Positions 1 to 13,100 of a stretch of 64,000 nt of DNA are shown here, one piece after another (position 1 is the stretch's first letter; every line of letters starts with the position of its first letter). Made by a program: the position numbers and the translations under genes. Source of the DNA: Siphonodentalium dalli. Its lineage: Eukaryota > Mollusca > Scaphopoda > Gadilida > Siphonodentaliidae. The stretch lies in contig CP136066.1 of NCBI GenBank assembly GCA_032622095.1, positions 174,407,164-174,471,163 of the forward strand. The letters are read 5' to 3'. Under the pieces are notes generated by a model. That model had not been told where the DNA came from and did not search any database. It saw nothing but the letters and a program-made list of their open reading frames with translations.

Positions 1-290
1 GCATAACTAAATTCATTCTCTGGGGACCACATTCTGCAATGGCCTCAACCGCTATGGGATACCTAGAATCAGATTGAATTTCCCCAATTGAAGTTGGTGA
101 TGTTCACCCATTTAGTCACCTTGATGATGCATTTTATCTTCGGCAAATTAGGGGATATTGAAACTTCCCAGAAGGGAAAAAGTAACTAGAAAACAATGTT
201 AATTTGAAACTATAGATACTTCCCAAAAGATGAGGCCTAAGCAGAATGAGGTCCCAGAGGGTGAATTTGGTGATGCTAGCCCACTGTAAA
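1..290. mobile_element. hAT-type foldback element (family C), cut by window edge
   Basis: Second half of a family C element. It has the tail of one GAATGAGGTCC/GGACCTCATTC hairpin, the internal segment with the TTCCCAGAAG motif, and part of a second hairpin ending near 290. The left half is outside the window. Confidence 0.7.
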
Positions 291-334
291 TTATAAAAAC
301 AATCCTCCTAAGATATCCAAAGCCGGCTTATAAT

Positions 335-620
335 AATAATGATGGTACTTATAATAGCGCCTATCCATGTGAGGGCCCTAAGCGCTTCACAATATTTCCC
401 CAGCTGTAGAGTGTAGAGTAATGCCGAGTCTTCTGCATGCAGCCATGCATTTGTCTAGGCACTTCACAAGAGCGGCTTACACATACCCAACAACCAGGTC
501 CCTATTTCTCGTCTAGGTACGACGAGGTGAGCGCAGTACAAGTGATCTTGGCCCAATGGTCACAACCTGGTGCGAGATTTGAAACAGCGTGTGGCTATAT
601 ATAGCACACTCACCGCTTAA
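335..620. repeat. SINE-like or dispersed repeat fragment
   Basis: Contains ATAGCGCC..CCTAAGCGCTTCACA and a later GGTGCGAGATTTGAA stretch. It resembles dispersed repeats common in marine invertebrate genomes. The rest of 621-779 shows nothing I recognise. Family assignment is a guess. Confidence 0.35.
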
Positions 621-779
621 TCCAGCCAAGCCACTGTTGTGGAGATGATAGTCCACCGGCGGGGCGCAAACCATGTCAGTGTGTTGACACCATTACAATT
701 CCGACACCAACCACTGGGCTTCCACTTGTACAAGTGACCTGTTACAATTTCAGATGTGAAATGAAATAAAGTGACATAC

Positions 780-1199
780 CTGTGAGGATTTGAGATGCGA
801 AGCAACAGGTCCATACGTCGAGACACCTGACAGGAATATGACCAACACGCTCATCAGATTATTGTCCTCGAGCATAAAACTAGCCATGGATTTCTCTCTC
901 CTGTCTGCCAGTATCTTCTGATTCGACACCAACGAGAGTACTTGGAACACCAGCACCTGACTCCTAACAGACAGATTTGGATTGAACGCCACGCTGGCCA
1001 GCAGGTTCGATACTGAGCTCTGGCTGAGTGGGAGGAAGGGTGTGCGAGTGACGTCAAACACCAAGGAAATGTCATCTTGGTTAGCTTCCTCGTTCAGAGT
1101 GAGCCACAGCGTCAGAAGGTTATCGAGATTAACCCTGCACAGTGGCAGTCTCGAGAACAAACTGTCGAAGCAGTAACTCAGCATCTCCGATGAACATAT
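780..1199 (-). CDS. BIRC6: BIRC6 exon 31 of the window (last visible)
   Basis: 420 bases, phase 0 to 0, acceptor ctttcag, donor GTATGT. It encodes ICSSEMLSYCFDSLFSRLPL, VNLDNLLTLWLTLNEEA, LSQSSVSNLLASVAFNPNLS, VLVFQVLSLVSN and NNLMSVLVIFLSGVSTYG. Helical scaffold closely matching the family in the middle of the protein. The next exon lies left of the window. Confidence 0.97.
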
Positions 1200-4100
1200 C
1201 TGAAAGTTGGTTCAATAATATTAATTCTCATAATTGGCATTTTATATTTTATTACTTGGTTTACAGATTTCCCTGCCCAAAAAAAGCTGTTTGTCAATAA
1301 AAATTAAATTTTAGTTTTCGGTTTTTTTATTTCCGCCAATGGGAATATTAATCCAGACATATAAAAAAAAATAGAAAAAAGTGTAAGTTTATCTAAAGTG
1401 TACAACATCGATTGAACAGCAAAGCCTCATGGTGATGTTTATGGTATTGAAAGTCAACGGATGCTGATATTGGCAATATTTTTTCATCTATCTGTATCAT
1501 GCTTTAAAGAAACATCCAAATAAAAAATTATAAGTGCCCGTCCTTGTTTTAGATGAGGAGATTATTATACAGCAAATATTTTATTTCTCCCGACCCTATT
1601 TTTTGACAATTTAAATTAAAAAATAATTATACAGATATTATTTTTTTTCCTCCCACCTCCCCTACCTTTGAGCCAAAGAAATTTGTAAACCAAGTAGTAA
1701 AAAATAAATGCCTACTTGGGTTAAAAAATGCGCTATCCGATTTGACTCAATAAAGCTGTTCCAAAATAAAGAGATTGACCCAATCAATCGAATTATAACT
1801 GTTCATATGAGATTATATTTGCCTGGTAAGCAGGCCTGAGATTAAGGTGCCTGTCATTTGCAGAATGAGGTCCCCAGAGGGTGAATTTAGTTACACTATC
1901 CCGCATAGTGGGCTAGCATCACTAAATTCACCCACTGGGGATCTCATTCTGCTTAGGCCTCATCTTCTCTGGAAAGTTTCTTTATTATCAAATTTCTATA
2001 GAAACTTCTTCATATAGTGCATTCTCTTATATGTGTGGCTCCCTATGGGAGACTCGCATATATAAGAGAATGCACTGGCACAGGATCTTTAATGCTGCAC
2101 CAGCGTAGCTCCCATCATTAAAGGGTTAAGTTAATCAAGAACAGGAGAAAAACTTACGGATGTTTGAGACCCTGCCATGCTGTTAGCTTCACTAAGTTCA
2201 TCATCGGTGACTGGAGGCTGGTACATCACGTTAGGTACAATGGATGCTGGGATAGCCGGAACAGGGGAAACAAACGCAGTCTGTAAACTATCTGTATGTA
2301 ACGACACCATTATCTACAAAAAAACCCAGATATTAATCAAATATTTTGAGCAAAATTAGCCACTTAAAAATAAATTTTCATGTATCTTTTTTATATTTTG
2401 TGTGCCAGTAACCTCTTGGCTGCTATACATCAGTACTGGGTACGGACTTAAAATGTCACTCTGTGTGCTATATGTCTGTACTGAGTACAGTCATACTTCA
2501 GCACACTAGTAGTCGGCCATTATTCACTACTTGAACTCAGAGATTGGTTTGTCAGAACAACTGTATCTTGAAGATTCAAACAGTGTATGATGTTCCACGA
2601 TTGTGAGTGATAATAGCCTTTCAACTAAGTCAGTTTTATGGTATTCGTGATATTCCCATTAAATTTTTCTGCTGGAAAATGGCCATAACGTCAATGGCCC
2701 AGCAACTAGCAGTGAAGAGGTTAAACCCATATTGGGCAAATTTCAAGCATTTTCCAGGATCCTACCAAAAAGATGTTTAACAAAGATTTCCTGTTAAAAA
2801 ATGCAAGTTAAATTTTTTCAAGCACCTGTATGAAACCTGGAGTATTCCAGAAACTGAGACACATTTGCCATGACATTCAGTATGCCAACAACATCTCAGA
2901 TGCTGTAACTTGCCAACATAAACATAAACCAATGGGTTTTGAATGAGGTAAATGGTTAACCCTTTGAGTGCCAGGTCCGATTTTTGTATCAACCCATATA
3001 CCCTGTGCCAATGCATTCTCTTATATATGCGAGTCGACCATAGGTCGCCTCGCATATATAAGAGAATGCATTGGCCTAACAGTTTTTTTTTTTTTTTTTT
3101 TTTTTTTACAATTTTTTACAATTTTAATAATTTATTCTTATATTCTTTAAGATTTATTTTGTAGGTTTAGGGCCGATGAGATCGGCCCCTGGCACTCAAA
3201 GGGTTAAAAGAGAGAATAAAATCATAATAGTACATACTCTTAATCTCAACTCTGCCAATGTTTCTAACCCGTACTCAAGGCGTGAGTCAAGAGCAGTAGA
3301 TATGCCCTGAAATCCTACAGATGGTTTGAGACTATTCCCTCCGTAGTTCATCTGCTGTAAGTACTCCGATAATTTGTCTTTGTGCTGCTTCCATTTCTGC
3401 TTCTTGTCATCAACATCTATGGCACTGGAAAAAGGTCAATTTCATGCAAAAAACATCAACAACTATAGCACTGGAAAATTATCTCTTGATACAACTAAGC
3501 ATCGCTGGGGCATGGCAAAATATGCCTGAGATAATTCCAACATAGGCCTTAACCCTTTACCCAACAAAACGGCCAAAACCGGACAAATAAAGCTTCAACA
3601 GCCTAAAATATCTTCGGTCTGTCTCAATAGAACCATACAAATATGGATATCATTGGAACCGGCTCCTTGACCACATTGTGATAGTTACAGTTATGCCCTG
3701 TGCCAATGCATTCTCTTATATATGCGAGTCGACCATAGGTCGCCTCGCATATATAAGAGAATGCATTGGCCTAAAAAAATCTTTTTTTTAACACTTTTTA
3801 CCACTTTTTCTTACATTCTTTAACAATTTTATAATTTTTAATGTGTTAAGCCAATGCATTCTCTTATATATGCGAGGCGACCTATGGTCGACTCGCATAT
3901 ATAAGAGAATGCATTGGCACAGGGCCATTCTGTTGGGTAAAGGGTTAACTCTAGTGAAAATATTGGCAGGTGGAACCCAAACTCCAACTTGACTTGTAGA
4001 TTGGGCCAGTATATTCACATAACACATCATCCCATTCAGTTTTCAAAATTACTAAAGTTATATTCCGGGAAAGAAAAATTTATTGCAAATTCCAACAAAT

Positions 4101-7100
4101 TGGGTCATACTCGGGTGAAAATTGGTGTGAGGAACCCAAAATCAAACTAGTTAGACCTGTATTATGTGCTAGTAAACCCATAAAGTTATTATCCGGAAAC
4201 TAAAAGCGACTGACAGACAGACGGACAATGTACCAATAACATAATCCCATTGGAAATTTGTCGATCACAATAAAATACTCCTACTCCTGATGCCAAACCT
4301 GCATACCAAATTTCATCGAGACCCGATAACCCATGGCTGAGATATATGAGCGGATGGATGTAATCCAGTATACCCCCATTTGGATGGGGGGCGGGGGGTA
4401 TAATTTGTATACTTACACTAGGTTATATGTTTTACTGTCCCAGTTTGACGACACTTTTGATGGAGACGGTATTTCGTCGTAGCAGTCTGCTAACTTTGGT
4501 GAAATCATATCACTGTATATACTCTCATCTAGGAATATATCGACGACTGATGATGACTTTGTGATGTCCACAGGTTCTAAGGATGTACTGGCCATCGCAG
4601 TGGGGTCGGGTTCTGAAATAGAAGTATTGAACTTTTAATTGTGAAAGTTAAGGCTTTTGAAAGCTCTAATGTTTTGTAGGATATTAGGGACTATCTCCCA
4701 CAGGGAGATGTTGTAGCACACCGGGAATGGAAATGCATATGGCGTAATTCATTCAAAAGCCCCAAACAGTGACTATATTTTTGGACCAAATCCATTTTAA
4801 TCCTTTCAATACTATCAGGGTTTCCAACTTTCCACTTGGAAGAAATGGCACCCCTATGGCCACTGGGGGGAATCTCAGTCCAGAAAAAAACTGAATATAT
4901 AATAGTATTTAGGTACCGTAAACTTTGTGACAAAACATAAAGTTAAATTCGTGGGAATAAATAAGTGTACTGACAATTTTTTGTACTGCCACCATCAATG
5001 GTTGAGGAAATTTATTTTTATATCCGAATTCACTGCATTCATGACAACATGCTATACCATGAAATATTCCTGATGATTCTTCAGTGGCTAACATTTGAAC
5101 CTCATCTACATACAATCATTATTAGAATCAGTCAGACTAAGTGTTAGTTGAGAATGTAATCGCGATGTATCCAGGCAAAATAAATAATGTGGCTTTTAGC
5201 GATGTCGGCTTCTTTCAGAATACGACAATAACAGTCAATGTGTGTGGTCCTGAAAAGCATTTGTTTCCTGCCAAATGGTTCACTAGTGATCAGCATTAAT
5301 AAGAAATAAAATTATATTTGTGTAATACTCCATTGGTTTTACTTCGTTGCAGATATACACATGTGTTGTAGGTATTAAATCTGTGGATCGGGTAGGAGAA
5401 TATGGGAAATTTGGGTGGATGGGGAAAGGGAACTTAAAAGAGACCTGCTGCCCCTATAGTGAACCCTGACTCAATACTTATTGATGAGTAGTTATCCCTC
5501 AGTAAATGTTCAGATAATAAGTTCAACAAACGACAATAGATCATTTGTTGAAAATATTATCTAAACATTTCCCACTGATGAATATGAATTCTTCTGCAGT
5601 TTTATTATCATTTCATCTGGCTGTGGTCAGCTCGTATATCCTTAACATCCCTCCAAATGAATAATAGACCATTCCAATATAAACTTTTATAAGTGAGAAT
5701 CCATTTACTATAGAAAGGGTTAAATGTTGACTAAAGTTGGCAAAGCAATCCAAATGTGAGTTATAATCCAGAAACCAAAGAAATAAAAAATAAAATTTTC
5801 GAGGTAAAAAAAGCAAATATTATTAAATAAATCCCCGAATTGGGAACTTAACTCAGTTATATTTTAGACACACATATGGATGACCTACAATAATTGTATG
5901 AAACACAGTTCTCGTTAAACTGGGCATCATCAACTTTTCATTTATAACTGTACAAATTTAGTCAACAAAAGATTTAATTGTTAAAATAAAACGTTTCTGC
6001 GATGTACAACTGAGAATATAGTAATCCATACCAGCTGTGTCCATGCTGCTTTCATCAAATGTTGGTAAGCTAACGCTGTTTGTGAGACTGTCATCTGTCT
6101 CCGAGACGGTTCCGGATATCTCATCATCAGTGATGCCCTCATACACAGCATATGCTGGGTACAGCTTCTCCCCTAAAAGTAGAGCACAATATTTAGAACA
6201 GAATGGAACAAATTAATATCTCATCGTCTTTGATACACTCATACACATTCATAGTTTTATAAGTTCCAATGATATCTACCACTGCTACTTCGTTATGGAG
6301 TGTATAATAAGTTTCAAAACAAATGAAAAGAGAACGAAAAAATAAAATCTCATCATAAGACACATACCTTCTAGTATATCCTGAAGGAGACATGTGATGG
6401 CGTGCCCTGCCCATGGGCCACCCCATGCAACGTTGCCATGGTTGAATTCTGCACTGGATGAGAGCGATACTAACTGCTCGAGTTGCTGTACCGTGATGAT
6501 CTCTGAGAGCGTAATAGCTGGGCGAGTAGACACACAGATTCTAGCCAGGACCTGAAATTATAGGCAATACCATCACATTAAAGATGGTCTATCTCTTGGT
6601 AAACATGTGTTATATTTTTAGCTGGGTGTAATATATTAGATATGAATTGAAGAACCCTGTCCCGAAATGCTTCTATCGATTGATATTGATTATATTTAAA
6701 ATATTTTCAGGTCTAAAAACATGTGGTTGTTTAATAGCTAACAATCAATATTGGTTACTGTAAACAAAGACCAGAAATTGTATTGTGCAATTTTGTCACA
6801 GATAAACATTAATTAGACTCATTATCGCTTATAACTATACATGTAATAAAACAATACAAACAATCAATCTGGGACATTTGACATTAGGAACATAGCTATG
6901 GGAACACCCTAATGATCTCTATTGCTATAAGGTATTGCCTGAATGGTCTGTTCTAAAAATAGAATAAAGTGTCCCATTTAATCATCTCATTTTATAATAA
7001 AATAATCAAAATAAAATCAATATTAATTGATAGAAGCATTTCCGGACATGGGTCTTCAATTCATATTTATTGGTTTATACCCACGAAACTATTTCAAAGT

Positions 7101-10100
7101 TGTTATATGTTTCAGGTTAAAAAAAATCGAAATAACAATAGGTTTCTTAACAAGATGTGCGCATTGGAAAATGGTGTTGTCGAGAAATATGAGTAATAAT
7201 TGTGTGCTTGACAGGAGCCACAAACACCAATTTTGTCAAAGTCGGATCATATTTTTTTCTAGAAAGCTGTTATTGGTCAAAATTGGATGTCTTTTGGAGT
7301 CGTCGTACTTTAATCATGAAATGGACACCGGAAAACATTCGGGCAAGACCGGTTTCGTAACTAATGCAAGTTACTCTTGAGTAGAGGCTATAAATATTGT
7401 TGAGGTTATCATGAGTACATCATGAAATGGATACCTGGAAAATCTTAGAAGCAAAATTCCAGAAAATAATATTTTGGGAAGTATTTCATTTTGAACTCAG
7501 CCAAAACAGTTAAGAGTAGAAGCCACAATTTAAATCTGGGCAATCTGAAATAGATTGAGTCTGACGGAGAGACATTCATCAAACCATAGGTACGGTTTTG
7601 TTACACATCTCGACCCAAAATTATCATAGAACAATGAATAAATCTTCAAAAATAAGATTACTCACTTTACATGCAATGAGGAAGAGATCGACATTGCACG
7701 TGAAGTCCATGTTGAGGAGCAGAGCTAGAAGTCCTCTGACGACGGCAATACACTTCTCTTTAGGAAGCACTGCGCTCGGGTCACCATCGGGTTCAGGGTT
7801 CTCTTTAGCAGCGGCAGAAGTAGATTGCTGTGGATCATCCTTATTGATGAGTTTACGAAGCATCTCGCATTCCGTTCTTCTTATCAGAACCAAGTCTTTC
7901 AAATGCTACAAAATTAATAAATTAAGTACACTAATGCCCTAAATAATAGACTCCTTAACAACAGCAGAATTATGGGTAATTTTTCAGGATTTAGTCGGAA
8001 ATATGCCTTGTTGCCATTCATTGGAAAGCTCTCACTGAGAGCTTTCCGATGAATGGCAACAAGGCATATTTCCGACTAAATCCTGAAAAATTACCCATAA
8101 TTCTGCTGTGGTTAAGGAGTCAGTCTATTATTCAGGGCATTACTGTAAATAATCTGGAACTAATTGATGTTTGAGATTTCCACTGTCTGATACCAAGTCA
8201 TGACAAAACAGCCTTGGTGTATGAGCCAAATAGGAACACTTCCAACAAACAATAGAAATTTTATTGTAATAATGTTAAAAAAAACTATTCTATTGTGGAG
8301 ATGGCAAACTAAAATTGATAGTCACAGCAAATTTGTTAGAAACTGAACATTTCAAATGTTGTTATTTACTGTTTGATTCATTGAAAAGCTATAACATTTG
8401 TGGGAAAGATACTATACGAGTAATTTTGCATACTTCTTTACAAATGACAGTTAGTGTATACAACCATCAGTAAGCCCGGGGGGCCCATGATTTTTTTTAC
8501 CCAAAAACTGAGACTGGGCTTACCTTCAAGGACCCCCACATGCAAAATCTCAGTGTTCACGCTTCCACATGATAACATAAAGCGGACAGTGAATACTTTA
8601 CACCTGACTGGAGGTGTAAAGGGTCGCCACATTCTTTGATGACGTTAACTAAATTAACTAATCTAACGAGGGGGAAAAGATTAGAGCAGTAAAATAGTGT
8701 ACACATTTTTATTTGTGAGGCAACACATTGGAACAAATAACAAATAGAATTTTTTGTGTTTTCATTTTATTTGATTGTGTCATATTTCAATATATATTGT
8801 AGATAAAGAGAGCATATTTCTTTGATGTGTATTGTGGATATGTGGTGAATTTGTGTAATTTGGATTCAGAGTTAACCTAATATCAATGTATACTCGCCCT
8901 CTAAGTTCTAAAAATGGGGGTGGGCTTATCTTTGAGGACCACCCCATGATTTGTTTTGGGAGCAAAAACATAGACTGGGCTTATCCTCAATGATGGGCTT
9001 AAGGGATGGGCTTACTGATGGGTGCATAAAGTACTGCTTTTGTCTACCAAAAAGAATGTTATTAAACTGTTAAATGAGTGTATTATATCACAATATTAGT
9101 CTACAATTTGATTTAAATTAGTTTTAGTTAAAAAAAATTATGCTAAAAAATATGTCAGCGAAAATGGAAATATTGGTCACACGACCTTACCTTTGCTTCA
9201 TATTGAGAGAGCTCCTTTGAGAACTGTTGTTCTTGCTGTTTCATCATGTTGAGAGCATCTTTCGACATATCAGGCGTCTTCTTGTCCATTATCGACGTGC
9301 TTCCTTTGAGTGCAGCAAATTTCTTCTTAACTTGTTCGAGATCGAGTAGTCGTTGCTTGTGATGAAGCAGTCGTTTGTGCGCACTCAGCTTAGATCTCCG
9401 AATCCATTTATCAGACTTGGTGTTTTTAGATTTGGTTTGTGAGCAGGTAGATCCCCCCTGGATGAACGTCCACCTACTAGCAGCTACACCTGTCAATAGA
9501 AAGTACAAAATTAAAAATGAGAGTCCAGTCATGATCGGAATACGTTTACTCATCCCTTCAACTATACTGACAACCACACTGTGATCCAGAACTGAGAAGA
9601 CACCTGTACAAAAATTAGAAGATGACTAGAGAGTGTTTGATGAGGTTATATCATCACATGAAACCAGAAACATCTTCACTTAAAGGGGTACGTACATTAA
9701 ATCCGGCTATTTATGGGATCATCTCCTTTTATACTCAACAGAATATATGCAACAAATGAATGAATTTGAGCCATGGATTAGTGCAAAATACACTCATGTA
9801 CTCTATGAACGATGCAAATAACATGGTAATTATAATGAAAATTATAATGAGTCATAAGTCAACAGAATAAATGCAACAAATGAATGAATTTGAGTCAAGG
9901 ATGAGTGCAAAATACACTCATGTGCTCTATGAACGATGCAAATAACATGGTAATTATAATGAAAATGAATTTATGACTCATAAATTCATTATAATTACCA
10001 TGTTGTTTGCATCGTTCATAGAGCACATGAGTGTATTTTGCACTCATCCATGGCTCAAATTCATTCATTTGTTGCACACATTCTGTTGAGTATAAAAGGA

Positions 10101-13100
10101 GATGGTCCCATAAATGGCCGGATTTAGGGTACAGTCCCCTTTTAAGCAAAGCATCAAATATGAAGAAATTTTGGTTTCGAAAGGTTTACCAAAGGTAAAA
10201 AGGTTCAATTATTCTCCTAATGAGCTATTAATAATACAGACATAAAATTATACACACTTGTGCTTAGCAACAATATGTATGACATCAAATATGAATACAT
10301 ACATATGTTCCACAAACTGCAAATAGGGGCATGACAGCTAAGAGTGAATATCTACTGAGAGAATAACATGACTCACGCAAAAAATATATGCTTGTGTGAC
10401 AACTCTATTCACTTAGAAAATTGTATCATGTTCGAGTTTTCTCATGTTATCAGCTACAAAAAATCAATAAGCTTGTACCATTTACAATAGTTTTCAAAGA
10501 GAATATAAAATAATCGAGGTCACACCTGTATCCTTGTCTTTCTTTGCTGTTGCTCCTTTCTCTTGTTCATCGTTCCCACCGATGTTAAGATCCAAATTTC
10601 TGCACAGAAATAACAACATCCAACCGACGAGCGACAGATCCACTGAACCTGAAAAAAATGGCAATTAGAATGAAAGTCATTTTAACAAACAGTTGCAGTG
10701 CTAATCTTGCAATAGTTATCACCCTCTGGAGACCTCATTCTGCTCGTTCTTCTGGGAAGTATCAATAGCATCAAACTAACATTGTTTTTAGTTATATTTT
10801 CCCTTCTGGGAAGTTTCTAATTTGCAGAAGATAAAATGAATAATCAAGGTGCCCAATGGGTGAACATCACCAACTTCAACTGGGGAACTTCAATCTGATC
10901 CTAGGTCTCACATAGCAGTTGAGGGCCTAAGCAGAATGAGGTTCCCACAGGGTGAATTTGGTGATGCTAGCCCAACGTGCAGGATAGCGTCACTAAATTC
11001 ACCCTCTGGTGACCTCATTCTGTAAATGACAGACATGCTATTTGCAGGCTTGTTCACAATTGACCAACCCCACGAAAACAGTGGCTTTTTTGGCGAGTTG
11101 GAAAATTAAACTCTGGCAAAAATCTTTGAAATCAAATGACATTGAAAGTCAAAAATCACTAAACTGTTACTATTTTTTAATCTGAGTCTTCTCAAATGTG
11201 ACCCACATACCAAATATCACTGAAACTCATGATGAATATTGGTCAAGTTATCATTCGGACAACCAAAACCAAAAAATGTGATTTCTAAGTAAAAAAGGGC
11301 AATCAGTCTGATCAAAATCATCGAACCAGAACAACATTATCTGAATATTAATGTGATGGACATTCCTCATCAAGTTTGTTTGGTTGATATCAACTGGACT
11401 TATCATCCAGACAACATGAAAAATGGCTATTCCAAGCCGAAAAAGGACCATAAATGGGACGAAAATCATCGGACCGGAACCATAATTGAACTTGACCTCA
11501 TTACCAAGTTTCATTTCGATCGGATAATTTGAACTTGAGTTAACATCTTTACAAGGAATCAGACAGACACACGCCCCGGCGCATGCATGGACGAGGCTGC
11601 TTACAATAGTCCTCCAATAAGTTTGGGGGGGAGGCCCTAAATAAGGCCTATGTTTCACAAGTAGATCACGATTTACTTTAAATAAAATTTGGGTAATATT
11701 TATCATACCCACATGTATAGCCTGTCACAGCTGCCATGGTTGTAACAAAGAGTAAAACTTACCTCTAGAGACTTGATTATGATCTGGTAGTAATGGGGAA
11801 AGCACTCTTGACAGCATTCCTAACAGGCTTTCCATTATATTCACAGCACAGCTTCCCTGAGTCGCCTTCTGTCCGAGAGCAGACAGTAATATAAATACCC
11901 TACAATGATAAATTTTCAGTTTATTTTCATAATAAATATGATGATAGGCAATTATATATCTCCAAATTTGGTGTTGGATACAAATTATATTTTCGTAAAG
12001 TTGATGGATTTGAGGTACTTGCGTTTTAGTTCGATTACATGACTCCTAGCTAAGCGATGTGGTATTTGACATGTTTTAGTTCGATTACATGACTCCTAGC
12101 TAAGCGATGGGGTATTTGACATGTTTTAGTTCGATTACATGACTCCTAGCTAAGCGATGGGGTATTTGGCATGTTTTAGTTCGATTACATGACTCCTAGC
12201 TAAGCGATGGGGTATTTGACATGTGTTGTCAACCGCAATGTGTTATATTCATAATTTGATCAACTATTAGCGAGCGATGCTGGTAAATGGAGAACTAAAG
12301 TCAGCAGTTCTTGACCAATTAGAAAGCATATTTTAGGAAGATATATTTAACTTGAATTAAAATAATACTTGCAATTATTTCTTTAGTGAGCCATTGATAT
12401 GAGGCAAAAATTAAAAGATTCTTTTTTCCTCTCTCGATCGACCCATTCTTTGCTGCCTACTCAAAATATTATGTTCGTCTCGTTTTTTAGTGATTGTTCT
12501 TACAGCGAGTTTTTATTAAAATCATTCCGAGGAACAGTTTGGAAGAATTCAATGCAAATGCCAAGGAATAGATTTCGGTTGCACCTGACAACTAGATTAA
12601 AATGATGTCGAACTTCAGAAAAATACATGTAGTCCTTCCTGTAAATGTACCTAATTAATAAGGGGAAAGACGTTCCAAGAAAAAAAACGTAATTAAATAA
12701 TACATTGTTTTTATACAAATAAAACAGTGAATTAATTGAATTATTAAGTTATTACATTCTGAACAGGATCTTAGGGCAGTTAACAGTCTATTGCTGAAAG
12801 AATGTTTCCCCACAGTGGTTTGTGAAAACAAATATTTACTTAACTACCCATCCCCAAACATATGGGTTGAGAGAGGGGAAACACAAAATCTTTTAACCCT
12901 TTCATGACTGCGCTGGTGCAGCATTAAAAACGTGTACCAGTGCATTCTCTTATATATGCGAGTCTCCCATAAGGAACTTCACATATATAAGAGAATGCAC
13001 TGGCCTACAAGGTCAAGGTAAATATTGTTAGTCCAATGTTTTCTGTTATATATGCGAGGCTCCCTATGGGAGACTCACATATATAAGAGAATGCATTGGC

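Noticed and set aside
9490-9591. Hydrophobic segment as a real membrane helix of the protein
   Set aside because: It is the translated polypyrimidine tract before a good acceptor; the family has no membrane helix here. Kept only as an isoform question.
11251-11712. Minus-strand open frame of 153 residues
   Set aside because: Lies in dispersed repeat family J between exons 22 and 23; no conserved motif and no splice phase match.
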